From: JADLGL01 sp963732865
Lineage (GTDB): Bacteria; Pseudomonadota; Alphaproteobacteria; Rhizobiales; Kaistiaceae
DNA length: 64,000 bases
NCBI GenBank assembly: GCA_963732865.1
Contig: CAVTBC010000001.1
Coordinates: forward strand, 248,001-312,000
Direction of reading: 5' to 3'
The position numbers and the translations under genes are program-made. The notes beneath the pieces were generated by a model. The model did not search any database, was not told the origin of the DNA, and saw only the letters and a list, made by a program, of their open reading frames with translations. Below, piece by piece: positions 11,927 to 20,620 of this stretch (position 1 is its first letter; the number at the start of each line of letters is the position of its first letter).

Positions 11927-13258
11927 CTATTGACGCGCCTTGAAGCGTTCGACCCAGCCTGGCTTGTTCACCTGGCGCCCGCGTCCCACCGCCAAAGCGC
12001 CATCCTGGACATCGTCGGTGATGACGCTGCCGGAGGCTATATAGGCATTGTCGCCGATGGTGACGGGGGCGACGAGCGCGCTGTTCGATCCCACGAAAGT
12101 CGAAGCACCGATCTGCGTCCGGTATTTGGCCTGGCCGTCATAATTGCAGGTGATGGTCCCGGCGCCGATATTGGTGGCCGCGCCGACGGTCGCGTCGCCG
12201 ATATAGCTGAGATGGTTGACCTTGGCGCCCTCGCCGATCACGGCGTTCTTCACCTCGCAGAAATTGCCGACTTTCGCGTGCTCGCCGATATCCGCGCCGG
12301 GGCGCAGGCGGGCGAACGGCCCAATCGAGGCGCCGGCGGCAACGCGCGCCCCCTCGAGATGGCAGAAGGCGTGAATCACCGCGCTCTCCTCGACGACAAC
12401 GCCCGGGCCAAAGACGACATTGGGCTCGATGAGGGCGTCCCGTTCGATAATTGTGTCATAGGCGAAGAAGACCGTTTCCGGAGCAATGAGGCCCGCACCG
12501 TCCAGCATCGCCGCCTCGCGACGGCGCTGCTGCCAGAGATGCTCGACGGCGGCGAGCTCGGCCCGGGTGTTGACGCCCCTGACCTCGTCCTCGTCGGCTT
12601 CGACCGCGACCACCATCAGCCCCTCGGCGTTGGCGATCTCGACGGCATCAGTGAGGTAGTATTCGCCCTTGGCGTTGTCCGACCCGATGCGATCGAGGAG
12701 TGACAGCAATTTGTCACCGCGGAACGCCATCACCCCGGCGTTGCACAGCCTGATCCGCCGCTCGGCGGCGGAGGCTTCCTTCTCCTCGCGGATGGCGCGC
12801 AGCGTCCCGTTCTCAATGATCAGCCGCCCGTAACCCTTCGGGTCGCTGGCCGTGAAACCGAGGACGACGACCGAAGCGCCGTTGCGTAATGATCGGCGCA
12901 TCCGCGCCAGCGTGTCGGCGGTGAGGAGCGGCGTATCGCCATAAAGCACCAGCACGTCGTCGGCAGGATTTGTCAACGCGGCGCGCGCAGCGAGGACGGC
13001 GTGCGCCGTGCCCAGCCTTTCGGCTTGCACGAACAGCGTCGCGCCAGGGTCTTCCGTGGCGACGAGGCTCTCGACATCGGCGGCGGTAGGCCCGGTCACC
13101 ACGGCAATGGGACCGGCACCGGCGGCGGTCGCCGCCTTCATGACGTGGCCCAGCATCGGCAGCCCGGCGACCTTGTGCATCACTTTGGAAAGGGACGAGT
13201 TCATCCGGGTCCCCTCGCCCGCGGCGAGGACGACCACCTGACACGAGCGGTCGGTCAT
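11927..13258 (-). CDS. glmU: Bifunctional N-acetylglucosamine-1-phosphate uridyltransferase / glucosamine-1-phosphate acetyltransferase
   Basis: GlmU acetylates glucosamine 1-phosphate and then transfers UMP from UTP to yield UDP-GlcNAc. The 443-residue protein shows the pyrophosphorylase signature VVLAAGEGTRMNSSLSKVMH at the N-terminus, then DVLVLYGDTPL and LCNAGVMAF in the same domain. A C-terminal left-handed beta-helix of hexapeptide repeats follows (IGPFARLRPGADIGEHAKVG, NFCEVKNAVIGEGAKVNHLSY, GAGTITCNYDG). Length is usual for the family. It is the first gene of an apparent glmU-glmS pair. Confidence 0.96.
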   Translation of the reverse strand: MTDRSCQVVVLAAGEGTRMNSSLSKVMHKVAGLPMLGHVMKAATAAGAGPIAVVTGPTAADVESLVATEDPGATLFVQAERLGTAHAVLAARAALTNPADDVLVLYGDTPLLTADTLARMRRSLRNGASVVVLGFTASDPKGYGRLIIENGTLRAIREEKEASAAERRIRLCNAGVMAFRGDKLLSLLDRIGSDNAKGEYYLTDAVEIANAEGLMVVAVEADEDEVRGVNTRAELAAVEHLWQQRRREAAMLDGAGLIAPETVFFAYDTIIERDALIEPNVVFGPGVVVEESAVIHAFCHLEGARVAAGASIGPFARLRPGADIGEHAKVGNFCEVKNAVIGEGAKVNHLSYIGDATVGAATNIGAGTITCNYDGQAKYRTQIGASTFVGSNSALVAPVTIGDNAYIASGSVITDDVQDGALAVGRGRQVNKPGWVERFKARQ

Positions 13259-13347
13259 GGCTGGCTCCGAGGAGAATCGATCATTGAAGTTGGGTGTGCA
13301 CCGGCCTTAGGCCGGGATCAAGGCAAGGCTCGCAGCGCGGTGAACGG

Positions 13348-14112
13348 CTACAGCACCGTCTCCTCGGCAAGGCCCGGGAAGGTCTGCAGCAGCCAAGTCG
13401 AAAGCATCGTCATCTGGCCGAAGATGAACAGGAGACCGATGACGACGAGAAAAGCCCCCATCGCCTTCTCGACCTTGCCGAGATGGCGCTTAAATCGGCG
13501 GAAGAGGGTCATGAACGGACCGGCGAAGGCGGCGGCGATCAAGAACGGGACGGCAAGTCCCAGCGAATAGATCGCAAGGAGGGCGGCGCCCTGCCCGACG
13601 GTGTCCTCGCTACCGGCCAGGGCCAGCATGGTGCCCAGCAGCGGGCCGATGCAGGGCGTCCAGCCGAAGGCGAAGGCCATGCCGATGAGGAACGGTCCGA
13701 CCAGCCCGGCTCGCTTCTCACGCACCTGAATACGCGCCTCGCGGTCGAGGAAGCCGATGCGGTAGACGCCGAGGAAATGCAGCCCCATGCCGATGATGAT
13801 GACACCGGCCAGAACCGGGAAGATCGGCTGACCGAAGATCTGGATGCTGCGGTTGAGCTGCTGGATGCCCTGGCCGATGGCGCTGGCGCTGGCGCCGAGC
13901 GCGATGAAGACGGTCGAGAAGCCGAGGACGAAGGCCAGCGCCGCGATCATCACCCGCCGAAAAACGACCGGCGACTTCATGTTGTCGGTGAGGTCGTCGA
14001 GCGTGACGCCGGCGATGAAGGTCAGATAGGGCGGCACCAGCGGCAGGACGCAGGGCGACACGAAGGAGACGAATCCGGCCCAGAGGGCCGCGCTGATTTC
14101 GATCCCACCCAT
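13348..14112 (-). CDS. Cytochrome c biogenesis protein CcdA-like thiol:disulfide transmembrane protein
   Basis: CcdA/DsbD-gamma proteins pass electrons from cytoplasmic thioredoxin across the inner membrane to periplasmic thiol oxidoreductases used in cytochrome c maturation. The 254-residue protein has six hydrophobic segments. The two conserved cysteines sit in the expected motifs: SFVSPCVLPLVPPYLTF in the first helix and FGWTPCIGP in the fourth. I chose the start at MGGIEIS (14112) because upstream in-frame sequence is basic and low in conservation; no strong ribosome site is visible. Lone gene between glmU and the cyclase. Confidence 0.87.
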   Translation of the reverse strand: MGGIEISAALWAGFVSFVSPCVLPLVPPYLTFIAGVTLDDLTDNMKSPVVFRRVMIAALAFVLGFSTVFIALGASASAIGQGIQQLNRSIQIFGQPIFPVLAGVIIIGMGLHFLGVYRIGFLDREARIQVREKRAGLVGPFLIGMAFAFGWTPCIGPLLGTMLALAGSEDTVGQGAALLAIYSLGLAVPFLIAAAFAGPFMTLFRRFKRHLGKVEKAMGAFLVVIGLLFIFGQMTMLSTWLLQTFPGLAEETVL

Positions 14113-14211
14113 GTGACCCAGTTTGCCTGTCGCGATTGAGGGAGCCCGCGCGGCCCGGTTATAGGCGGCGAAGCCCCTAGCCCGCCTCACCTTTTCTTGA
14201 GCCGACGGGTG

Positions 14212-15021
14212 TCATATCGCCGCCTCGATATCGGCGCGAATGATAACCGCCTCCACCGGATGCAGTTTCCCCGGAATAGGCACGGTGCGCAGGCGGCTCT
14301 TGGCAATGGGCCCGCCAATGCGCTTCCAGGTGGCAATCGAAATCAGTGCCTCGCCGGCCGTCGCGGCGGCGCCAAGCTTGGCCGCGATGCTGACCGTGTC
14401 GCCGATCGCGCTGAAATCGAGATTGTCGCCTTCGCCGATCGCCCCGACAAAGGCCATACCGCTGTTCAGGCCGGCGCCGAGCTGCACGCCGGCATCACCG
14501 AGGCCCTCGCCCCGGGCTGCCGCGAACAAGGCCCTGACGGCCGCGACGGAGCGCTCGGCATGGGCGGCACCGGCCGTCAGCGGGGTGAACAGCGCCATGA
14601 CACTGTCGCCGAGGAATTTGTCGAGAACGCCGCCATTGTCGTCGATCACTTCCGCAGCGACGCGGTAGAAGCGCTCGAGCAGCCGGCGGAAGTCCGAGGC
14701 GGAGCTTCCGTCGGCCATGGCGACCGCGCCGCGTATGTCGGCGAACAGCACGCTGACGTCGATGTCAGCGCCACCGGGATGTTTGCCCAGAATGTCGAAG
14801 CAGGCGGCGCAAAGCAGCGGATTGGCCGCCGATCGGCGATGCCGCGAAAACCGGGTCAATGCCCGGCCGACGCTGCCGAACGGGGCGCAGCAAATCTTGC
14901 AGCGCGGCGGGGCGGGAAAACGCCCCCATAGCCGGCGCGAGCGATTGATCCCGCGATCGGTCCCAGCAAAAACGTTTTGCCAATAGGCGGTGTCGCCGCC
15001 CCGGTCAGTCCCGTTACTCAA
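14212..15021 (-). CDS. Class III adenylate/guanylate cyclase domain protein with Cys-rich N-terminus
   Basis: This 269-residue protein has a class III nucleotide cyclase catalytic domain (about residues 88-255). VSVLFADIRGAVAMAD supplies the first metal-binding Asp, FLGDSVMALF the second, and DFSAIGDTVSIAAKL the nucleotide-binding segment. Ahead of the cyclase lie two CxxC pairs (CKICCAPF near 41 and CAACF near 73), which could form a small zinc ribbon or redox switch. There is no transmembrane segment, so the protein should be cytoplasmic. The gene overlaps the end of rarA by 8 bases and is probably translated with it. Whether it makes cAMP or cGMP cannot be judged. Confidence 0.82.
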   Translation of the reverse strand: MSNGTDRGGDTAYWQNVFAGTDRGINRSRRLWGRFPAPPRCKICCAPFGSVGRALTRFSRHRRSAANPLLCAACFDILGKHPGGADIDVSVLFADIRGAVAMADGSSASDFRRLLERFYRVAAEVIDDNGGVLDKFLGDSVMALFTPLTAGAAHAERSVAAVRALFAAARGEGLGDAGVQLGAGLNSGMAFVGAIGEGDNLDFSAIGDTVSIAAKLGAAATAGEALISIATWKRIGGPIAKSRLRTVPIPGKLHPVEAVIIRADIEAAI

Positions 15022-16336
15022 CCCCGCCGCTGCCCCTCGCGCGTCTCAGCTTTGCCCAGTAATCCAAGCGCTTACGGATCTCCCGCTCGAAGCCGCGGTC
15101 GGGTGGATCGTAGTAGCGCTGCCGCCCCATTTCCTCCGGGAAATAGTCCTGCCCGGAGAAGGCGTCCGGTGCATCATGGTCATAGTCATAGCCTGCGCCA
15201 TAGCCCTCATTGCGCATCAATCGCGTTGGGGCGTTGAGAATGTGCTTCGGCGGCAAGAGCGAACCGCTCTCCTTGGCACCCCGCGTCGCCGCGCCGAAGG
15301 CGCGATAGACGGCGTTGGATTTCGGGGCGGTCGCCAAATAGACGCAGGCTTCGGCCAAGGCGAGCTCGCCTTCTGGACTGCCGAGAAAGTCAAAGGCGTC
15401 TTTGGCGGCAAGGGCGACGACGAGCGCTTGCGGATCGGCAAGGCCGATGTCCTCGATCGCCATGCGGACCATGCGCCGGCCGAGATAGAGGGGGGTTTCT
15501 CCGGCCTCCAGCATGCGCGCGAGATAGTAGAGAGCGGCGTCCGGATCGGAACCGCGCACCGCCTTGTGCAGAGCCGAGATGAGATTGTAGTGGCCGTCCT
15601 GACCCTTGTCGTAGATCGGCGCCCGCTTCTGGACGATTTCGAGCAACTGAGCGGAATCAAAGACTTCGCCAGGGCGAGCGGCGCGCCAGACTTCCTCCAC
15701 GAGGGTCAGCAAGGCGCGGCCGTCGCGGTCGGCAAGGCGGACAAGCAACTGCCTCGCCTCGTCCGACAGCGGCAGAGGTTTCTCCTCCGACACCTCGGCG
15801 CGGGTCATCAACTGGCTAAGCGCGTCCTCGTCGAGCGGCTTGAAGACCAGCACCCGCGCCCGCGACAGAAGAGCGGCGTTGAGTTCGAAGGACGGGTTTT
15901 CCGTCGTCGCGCCGACAAGGCAGACCGTTCCATCCTCCATCACCGGCAGGAAGCTGTCCTGCTGGGCGCGGTTGAAACGGTGGATTTCGTCGACAAATAG
16001 CAGGCTACCCTGACCGTGTTCGCGCCGCGCGCGGGCGGCGGCGAAGGCCTTCTTCAGATCGGCGACGCCGGAGAAGACCGCCGAGAGCTGCTCTAGATGG
16101 AGGTCGGTCTCATTGGCGAGCAGCCTAGCCACGGTGGTCTTGCCGGTGCCCGGCGGCCCCCAGAAGATCAGCGAACCAAGGGTCCCGGAGGCGAGTATCC
16201 GCGTCAGCGCGCCCTCGGGGCCGACGAGATGCGGCTGGCCGAGAACATCGGCAAGCTTCGTTGGGCGCAAACGATCCGCCAGAGGCCTTGCCGGCCCCGG
16301 CTCTTCCATCTTCGCGGCTTCGAACAGTGTCGCCAC
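15014..16336 (-). CDS. rarA: Replication-associated recombination protein A (MgsA/RarA AAA+ ATPase)
   Basis: RarA is a clamp-loader-like AAA+ ATPase that acts at stalled replication forks. The protein is 440 residues. It opens with LADRLRPTKLADVLGQPHLVG, followed by Walker A GPPGTGKTT, Walker B LFVDEIHRFN, the sensor 1 region GATTENPSFELN, and the C-terminal MgsA-type tetramerisation region (HYNLISALHKAVRGSDPDAAL, RRMVRMAIEDIGLADP). All match the family in order and spacing. It overlaps the cyclase gene downstream and starts 27 bases from the end of the reductase gene. Confidence 0.94.
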   Translation of the reverse strand: MATLFEAAKMEEPGPARPLADRLRPTKLADVLGQPHLVGPEGALTRILASGTLGSLIFWGPPGTGKTTVARLLANETDLHLEQLSAVFSGVADLKKAFAAARARREHGQGSLLFVDEIHRFNRAQQDSFLPVMEDGTVCLVGATTENPSFELNAALLSRARVLVFKPLDEDALSQLMTRAEVSEEKPLPLSDEARQLLVRLADRDGRALLTLVEEVWRAARPGEVFDSAQLLEIVQKRAPIYDKGQDGHYNLISALHKAVRGSDPDAALYYLARMLEAGETPLYLGRRMVRMAIEDIGLADPQALVVALAAKDAFDFLGSPEGELALAEACVYLATAPKSNAVYRAFGAATRGAKESGSLLPPKHILNAPTRLMRNEGYGAGYDYDHDAPDAFSGQDYFPEEMGRQRYYDPPDRGFEREIRKRLDYWAKLRRARGSGGVE

Positions 16337-16362
16337 TCAGGGCTCCAAAGCGTGGCGCTTCC

Positions 16363-17388
16363 TCATTTGACCACGCCCAAGGCTATAAGCTTTTCCGCCA
16401 TCGCGACAATTGCCTCCTGCGCGGGGCGGAATGCGATGCCGAAGGTCTCCTGCGCCTTGGCGCCGGAGACATGCCAAACGCGGCCAAGGTCGCCCAGCGT
16501 CGCCTTGATGTCGGGGCGGACAATACCAGCGAGGCGCGTGATCCCGTTGGGCAGTTCCCATTTTGGCAGGCGGCGGGCGCGCTCGGGGAAGCGTCGGGCG
16601 AGGATGCGCGTCATGTCGATGAGCCAGATGAATTCCGCGGCGGCGATGAAGCGTTGCCCGGCCGCGCCGGGTTTTTCCATCGCCGCCACATGAAGGGCCG
16701 CGACATCACGAACGTCGACCACATTGAAACCGAAGCGCACGGCCGCGGGTATCCAGTGGTTGAGGAACATGGCAACGAGTTCGGTCGATGTCGCCTTGGC
16801 CGCGTCGAGCGGCGGACCGAAAACGACGGACGGATTGACGGTCGTGAGTTGGAGCGCGCCGTCCCTGGCGACGAAGTCCCAGGCGGCACGTTCGGCCAGC
16901 GTCTTCGATTTCGCGTAGGCGCTGGTCGCCGGTGCATCGACGTCGCTCCAGTCGGATTCGTCGAAGTTGGTCTTGTCTCGCCGGCCGCTGGCGACAGCCG
17001 CCACAGACGATGTGAGAACAACGCGCTCGACACCGGCGTCGGCCGCTGCCCGGAGGACGCGCAGCGTTCCCTCGCGGGCGGGGTGGATCAGTTCGTTGGC
17101 GTCTTTCGGCATGGTCATGGGATAGGGCGAGGCGACGTGCATCACGTAGCGGCAGCCCTTGGCCGCCTCCGCCCACCCCGCGTCGGACAGGAGGTCGGCC
17201 TCAACGAAGCGAAGGTGATCTCCCGGATCGATCACGGTCGCCACGGCACGCCGGGTTTCCTCGGCGGCGGCGTTGGAGCGCACCGTGCCGACAACGCGAT
17301 AGCCGCCGGCCAGCAAGGCGGCCGCGACGTGCTTGCCGATAAAGCCGCGCACGCCAGTGACCAGGACTGTGTCTTTGCTCGTCGGCAT
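16363..17388 (-). CDS. NAD(P)-dependent epimerase/reductase (extended SDR, dihydroflavonol-4-reductase-like)
   Basis: This is a 341-residue extended short-chain dehydrogenase. The N-terminal nucleotide motif is VLVTGVRGFIGKHVAAALL (GxxGxxG), and the catalytic YxxxK appears as TSAYAKSKTLAE after the TSSVAAVASG strand. The overall pattern resembles aldehyde and dihydroflavonol-4-reductase-like enzymes (RFVEADLLSD, VMHVASPYP, NPSVVFGPPL). The exact substrate is not predictable; many bacterial members reduce aldehydes or ketones with NADPH. It lies just downstream of the ribosomal terminator on the same strand. Confidence 0.82.
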   Translation of the reverse strand: MPTSKDTVLVTGVRGFIGKHVAAALLAGGYRVVGTVRSNAAAEETRRAVATVIDPGDHLRFVEADLLSDAGWAEAAKGCRYVMHVASPYPMTMPKDANELIHPAREGTLRVLRAAADAGVERVVLTSSVAAVASGRRDKTNFDESDWSDVDAPATSAYAKSKTLAERAAWDFVARDGALQLTTVNPSVVFGPPLDAAKATSTELVAMFLNHWIPAAVRFGFNVVDVRDVAALHVAAMEKPGAAGQRFIAAAEFIWLIDMTRILARRFPERARRLPKWELPNGITRLAGIVRPDIKATLGDLGRVWHVSGAKAQETFGIAFRPAQEAIVAMAEKLIALGVVK

Positions 17389-17420
17389 CGGACCCTCCAG
17401 GCTGCGCCGGGGCGGATACG

Positions 17421-17444
17421 AAAAAGGGCGGCTTAGCCGCCCTT
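17421..17444 (-). terminator. Intrinsic terminator after rplQ
   Basis: A perfect 9-bp hairpin (aagggcggc / gccgccctt) with a 3-base loop is followed on the minus strand by five T residues. It starts 28 bases after the rplQ stop and closes the long ribosomal protein operon. It is the cleanest Rho-independent terminator in the window. Confidence 0.9.
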
Positions 17445-17472
17445 CTGAATTAGTGACTCGCCTGACGAGCCG

Positions 17473-17904
17473 CTAGGCTGCTTCGGCGTCGCGGCGGCCA
17501 CCCTCGGCCTCGAAGCGTGCCTTGTCGGCGGCGCCCTTGGCCTCCGGGTCACGGTCGACCAGTTCGATCACCGCCATCGGTGCGCTGTCGCCAAAGCGAA
17601 AGCCCGCCTTGAGCACGCGGGTGTATCCGCCGGGGCGATCGCCATAGCGAGGCGCCAAGGTAGCGAACAGTTTGTTGACGGCGTCCTCGTCCCGGATGCG
17701 GGCGATGGCCAGCCGGCGGGCATGAAGATCGCCACGCTTGCCGAGGCTCACCAGCCGATCGACGATCGGCTTCAGTTCCTTCGCCTTCGGCAGCGTCGTG
17801 GTGATCTGCTCGTGCACGATCAGCGACGCCGCCATGTTGGCGAACATCGCTTTCCGGTGGCTCGACGTCCGGTTTAACTTACGGCCGGATTTGCCGTGGC
17901 GCAT
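17473..17904 (-). CDS. rplQ: 50S ribosomal protein L17
   Basis: L17 of the large subunit, 143 residues. It opens with the universal MRHGKSGRKLNRTSSHRKAM, then LIVHEQITTTLPKAKELKP and the GYTRVLKAGFRFGDSAPMAVIELVD block. The last ~20 residues form a charged tail typical of alphaproteobacterial L17. Last gene of the run; rpoA ends 39 bases upstream. Confidence 0.97.
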   Translation of the reverse strand: MRHGKSGRKLNRTSSHRKAMFANMAASLIVHEQITTTLPKAKELKPIVDRLVSLGKRGDLHARRLAIARIRDEDAVNKLFATLAPRYGDRPGGYTRVLKAGFRFGDSAPMAVIELVDRDPEAKGAADKARFEAEGGRRDAEAA

Positions 17905-17943
17905 GGCCTACTCCCAATTCTGGCCCGCCAAGCGGGCGCGAAC

Positions 17944-18960
17944 TCAATAGTGGTCTTCGTACCGCTTGGCCAGATCTTCGATGTTCTCCGGCGGCCAGTT
18001 GGCGACTTCCATACCAAGATGGAGGCCCATCTGCGCCAGAACTTCCTTGATCTCGTTGAGCGACTTGCGGCCGAAATTCGGTGTTCGCAGCATCTCGGTC
18101 TCGGTCTTCTGAATGAGATCGCCGATATAGACGATGTTGTCGTTCTTCAGGCAGTTGGCCGAACGGACAGACAACTCGAGCTCGTCGACCTTCTTTAGAA
18201 GCGCCGGGTTGAAGGCGAGTTCCGGAATCTCTTCCGTAACGACTTCCTTCTCCGGCTCCTCGAAGCTGATGAAGATCGAAAGCTGATCCTGGAGGATGCG
18301 CGCCGCATAGGCGATCGCATCATCGGGCTTGATCGAGCCGTCGGTCTCGACGGAAAGCGTGAGCTTGTCATAATCGAGAACCTGGCCCTCGCGGGTGTTC
18401 TCGACCTTGTAGGAAACCTTGCGGATCGGCGAGAACAGGCTGTCGATCGGGATCAGACCGATCGGCGCGTCCTCGGGGCGGTTGAGATCGGCCGGGACGT
18501 AGCCCTTGCCGTTATCGACCGTGAATTCCATGCGGATCTCGGCGCCCTCGTCCAGGGTGCAAAGCACCAGCTCGGGGTTGAGGATCTGGATGTCGCCGGT
18601 GGTCTGGATATCACCCGCCGTCACCACGCCCGGACCGGACTTGCGCAGAACGATGCGCTTCGGGCCCTCGCCGTCCATCTTGACGGCGATTTCCTTGATG
18701 TTGAGGACGATGTCAGTGACATCTTCCCGGACACCGGCGATCGACGAGAACTCGTGCAACACACCGTCGATCTGCGCCGAGGTTACCGCCGCGCCCTGGA
18801 GCGAGGACAGCAAAACGCGCCGAAGCGCGTTGCCGAGCGTCAGGCCGAAGCCCCGCTCAAGCGGCTCGGCGACAATCGTCGCCAAACGCTGCGGATCAGC
18901 GCCCGGCGTGACCTCGAGCGCATTCGGTTTGATCAGTTCTTGCCAGTTTCTGCGGATCAC
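17944..18960 (-). CDS. rpoA: DNA-directed RNA polymerase alpha subunit
   Basis: Alpha subunit, 338 residues from a GTG start at 18960 (VIRRNWQELIKPN, matching the family N-terminus). AAGGA sits about ten bases ahead of the GTG. The open frame continues upstream to 19089 but that part is the rpsK gene end and is not conserved. The NTD dimerisation and assembly region shows LERGFGLTLGNALRRVLLSS. The CTD contains LELSVRSANCLKNDNIVYIG and the TPNFGRKSLNEIKEVL helix-hairpin-helix used for UP elements and activators. Confidence 0.96.
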   Translation of the reverse strand: MIRRNWQELIKPNALEVTPGADPQRLATIVAEPLERGFGLTLGNALRRVLLSSLQGAAVTSAQIDGVLHEFSSIAGVREDVTDIVLNIKEIAVKMDGEGPKRIVLRKSGPGVVTAGDIQTTGDIQILNPELVLCTLDEGAEIRMEFTVDNGKGYVPADLNRPEDAPIGLIPIDSLFSPIRKVSYKVENTREGQVLDYDKLTLSVETDGSIKPDDAIAYAARILQDQLSIFISFEEPEKEVVTEEIPELAFNPALLKKVDELELSVRSANCLKNDNIVYIGDLIQKTETEMLRTPNFGRKSLNEIKEVLAQMGLHLGMEVANWPPENIEDLAKRYEDHY

Positions 18961-19054
18961 CTTGCGTGTGTCCTTTCGCTCAGAAGCCGTCCCGTTGTGG
19001 CCGCCGCCGGCGGCAGGCGACAGGGTATCGGTGGAATCCATGTGCTGAAGTTTC

Positions 19055-19445
19055 CTAAACCCGGCGCCGCTTCCGTGGGCGGCAGCCATTGTGCGGTATT
19101 GGCGTCACGTCGCGGATCGACGTGATCATGAAGCCTGCTGATTGCAGCGCCCGGAGCGCCGAACTCGCGGCCCGAACCCGGACCGGACACTTCAACTTCG
19201 AGCGTCTTCATGCCGTGCTCGGAGGCCTTGCGTGCCGCATCTTCGGCGGCCATCTGAGCGGCATAAGGCGTTGACTTACGCGACCCTTTGAAACCCATGG
19301 TTCCGGCCGAGGACCAGGAAATCGCATTTCCCTGCGCGTCGGTGATGGTGATCATGGTGTTGTTGAAGGTCGAATTCACATGCGCCACACCCGTAGCGAT
19401 GTTCTTTCTCTCGCGACGCTTAACGCGAGTGGTATCTTTGGCCAT
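19055..19445 (-). CDS. rpsK: 30S ribosomal protein S11, frameshifted
   Basis: S11 of the 30S platform. The first ~95 residues are perfect (NIATGVAHVNSTFNNTMITI, then TLEVEVSGPGSGRE). An extra base at 19162-19163 then breaks the frame. Deleting it gives SALRALQSAGFMITSIRDVT followed by PIPHNGCRPRKRRRV and a stop at 19055, a textbook S11 tail and the usual 129 residues. The repaired site reads GAGTC. S11 is essential, so this is a sequence error. Uncorrected, the frame would run on into rpoA. Confidence 0.93.
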
Positions 19446-19517
19446 TCCTGTTTCCTGTCCGTGATATCAGCGCCGCCGTAATGCCAGCGGCTCCACCAGT
19501 CCCGCGTTTGTTGCGGG

Positions 19518-19886
19518 TTACTTCTTCTTTCCGGCGATCGCTTTCGCCGGGCCCTTGCGCGTACGCGCATTGGTATGCGTGCGCTGACCACGAACCGGAA
19601 GGCCGCGACGATGGCGCAGGCCGCGGTAGCAGCCAAGGTCCATCAACCGCTTGATATTCATAGCCACTTCGCGGCGCAGGTCGCCCTCAACCACAAAGTC
19701 GCGATCGATCATTTCGCGGATCTGAATGATCTCGGCGTCGGACAGCTCGTTGACGCGCCTCTCGGCCGGAATGTTCACCTTCGTGGTGATCTCCTTGGCC
19801 TTGGTCGCACCGATGCCGTGAATGTACTGAAGCGCGATAACCACGCGCTTGTTCGTCGGAATATTGACGCCTGCAATGCGTGCCAC
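19518..19886 (-). CDS. rpsM: 30S ribosomal protein S13
   Basis: S13 of the small-subunit head, 122 residues from a GTG start at 19886 (VARIAGVNIPTNKRVVIALQ). GGGAGA lies about 8 bases before the GTG. A longer in-frame reading begins at 20021 but its extra part covers the promoter region and is not conserved. HGIGATKAKEI and the C-terminal RGLRHRRGLPVRGQRTHTNA are intact. First gene of the alpha-type segment. Confidence 0.96.
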   Translation of the reverse strand: MARIAGVNIPTNKRVVIALQYIHGIGATKAKEITTKVNIPAERRVNELSDAEIIQIREMIDRDFVVEGDLRREVAMNIKRLMDLGCYRGLRHRRGLPVRGQRTHTNARTRKGPAKAIAGKKK

Positions 19887-19992
19887 TCGGATCGTCTCCC
19901 GGAAATCGTCTGCTTCGTTGCTTAACGCACTAAATCGGCGTCCCGCCCGGAAGGCGACGGCGCCGATGGAGTTCGATAGCAGATTGTTCGCG

Positions 19993-20021
19993 TAGATAGC
20001 GATCCGGCCTCTCGCCGTCAA
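19993..20021 (-). promoter_or_regulatory. Internal promoter ahead of rpsM
   Basis: TTGACG, 17 bases, then TATCTA on the minus strand, placed directly after the adk stop and about 107 bases before the rpsM GTG. This is a near-consensus housekeeping sigma promoter and would let rpsM-rpsK-rpoA-rplQ be transcribed separately from the upstream operon. The leader of about 100 bases is long enough for translational autoregulation as in the E. coli alpha operon, but no pseudoknot was worked out. Confidence 0.6.
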
Positions 20022-20026
20022 CCGCC

Positions 20027-20620
20027 CTAGCGCAAACGGCCCGCTATTTCATGGTTTTCCAGGAGGGCAGCGATGCCCTCCGTGACTTCGTCGATCCGCT
20101 GCATGCCGTCGATTCGGCGCAGAAGACCGCTCCCTTCATAATGCGCCGAAACGGGCGCGGTCTGTTCCCGATAGACGTCCAGCCGCCGCTTCAGCGTCTC
20201 GGGATTGTCATCGGAGCGCGCGCCACCGGTCTCCCGGGCGCGCTGTTCGATTCGCGCGAGAAGCGCCCCCTCGTCGACCGACAGCTCAATCACGGCGTCG
20301 AGGGCCAGGTTACGTTCCTTCAGCAAACGGTCCAGGCTCTCGGCCTGCGCGACCGTGCGCGGGAATCCGTCGAGAATGAAGCCATTGGTGCAATCCGGCT
20401 CGGCGATTCGGTCGGCGATAACGCCGATGACGACTTCATCGGGCACGAGATCGCCGCGTTCCATGATCGCCGCAGCACGAAGGCCAACCGGCGTCTGCGC
20501 GGCAACGGCGGCGCGCAGCATGTCGCCGGTGGAGAGATGCGCGACGTTGAGGCGTTCGGTCAAACGAACAGCCTGCGTCCCCTTACCGGAGCCCGGCGGT
20601 CCGAGAAGGACCAGCCTCAT
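20027..20620 (-). CDS. adk: Adenylate kinase
   Basis: Adk interconverts ATP + AMP and 2 ADP. 197 residues, the short form lacking the large LID insertion common in Alphaproteobacteria. P-loop LLGPPGSGKGTQAVRL at the N-terminus, AMP-binding LSTGDMLRAAV, and FILDGFPRTVAQAESLD near 85 are all present, as is the short-LID arginine region RARETGGARSDDN. The start overlaps the secY stop by 4 bases (coupled translation), the classical spc-operon position. Confidence 0.96.
   Translation of the reverse strand: MRLVLLGPPGSGKGTQAVRLTERLNVAHLSTGDMLRAAVAAQTPVGLRAAAIMERGDLVPDEVVIGVIADRIAEPDCTNGFILDGFPRTVAQAESLDRLLKERNLALDAVIELSVDEGALLARIEQRARETGGARSDDNPETLKRRLDVYREQTAPVSAHYEGSGLLRRIDGMQRIDEVTEGIAALLENHEIAGRLR

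Noticed and set aside
19887..20026. rpmJ (L36) between adk and rpsM
   Set aside because: No L36-like Cys/His or basic 41-residue frame exists; the gap holds a promoter and leader.
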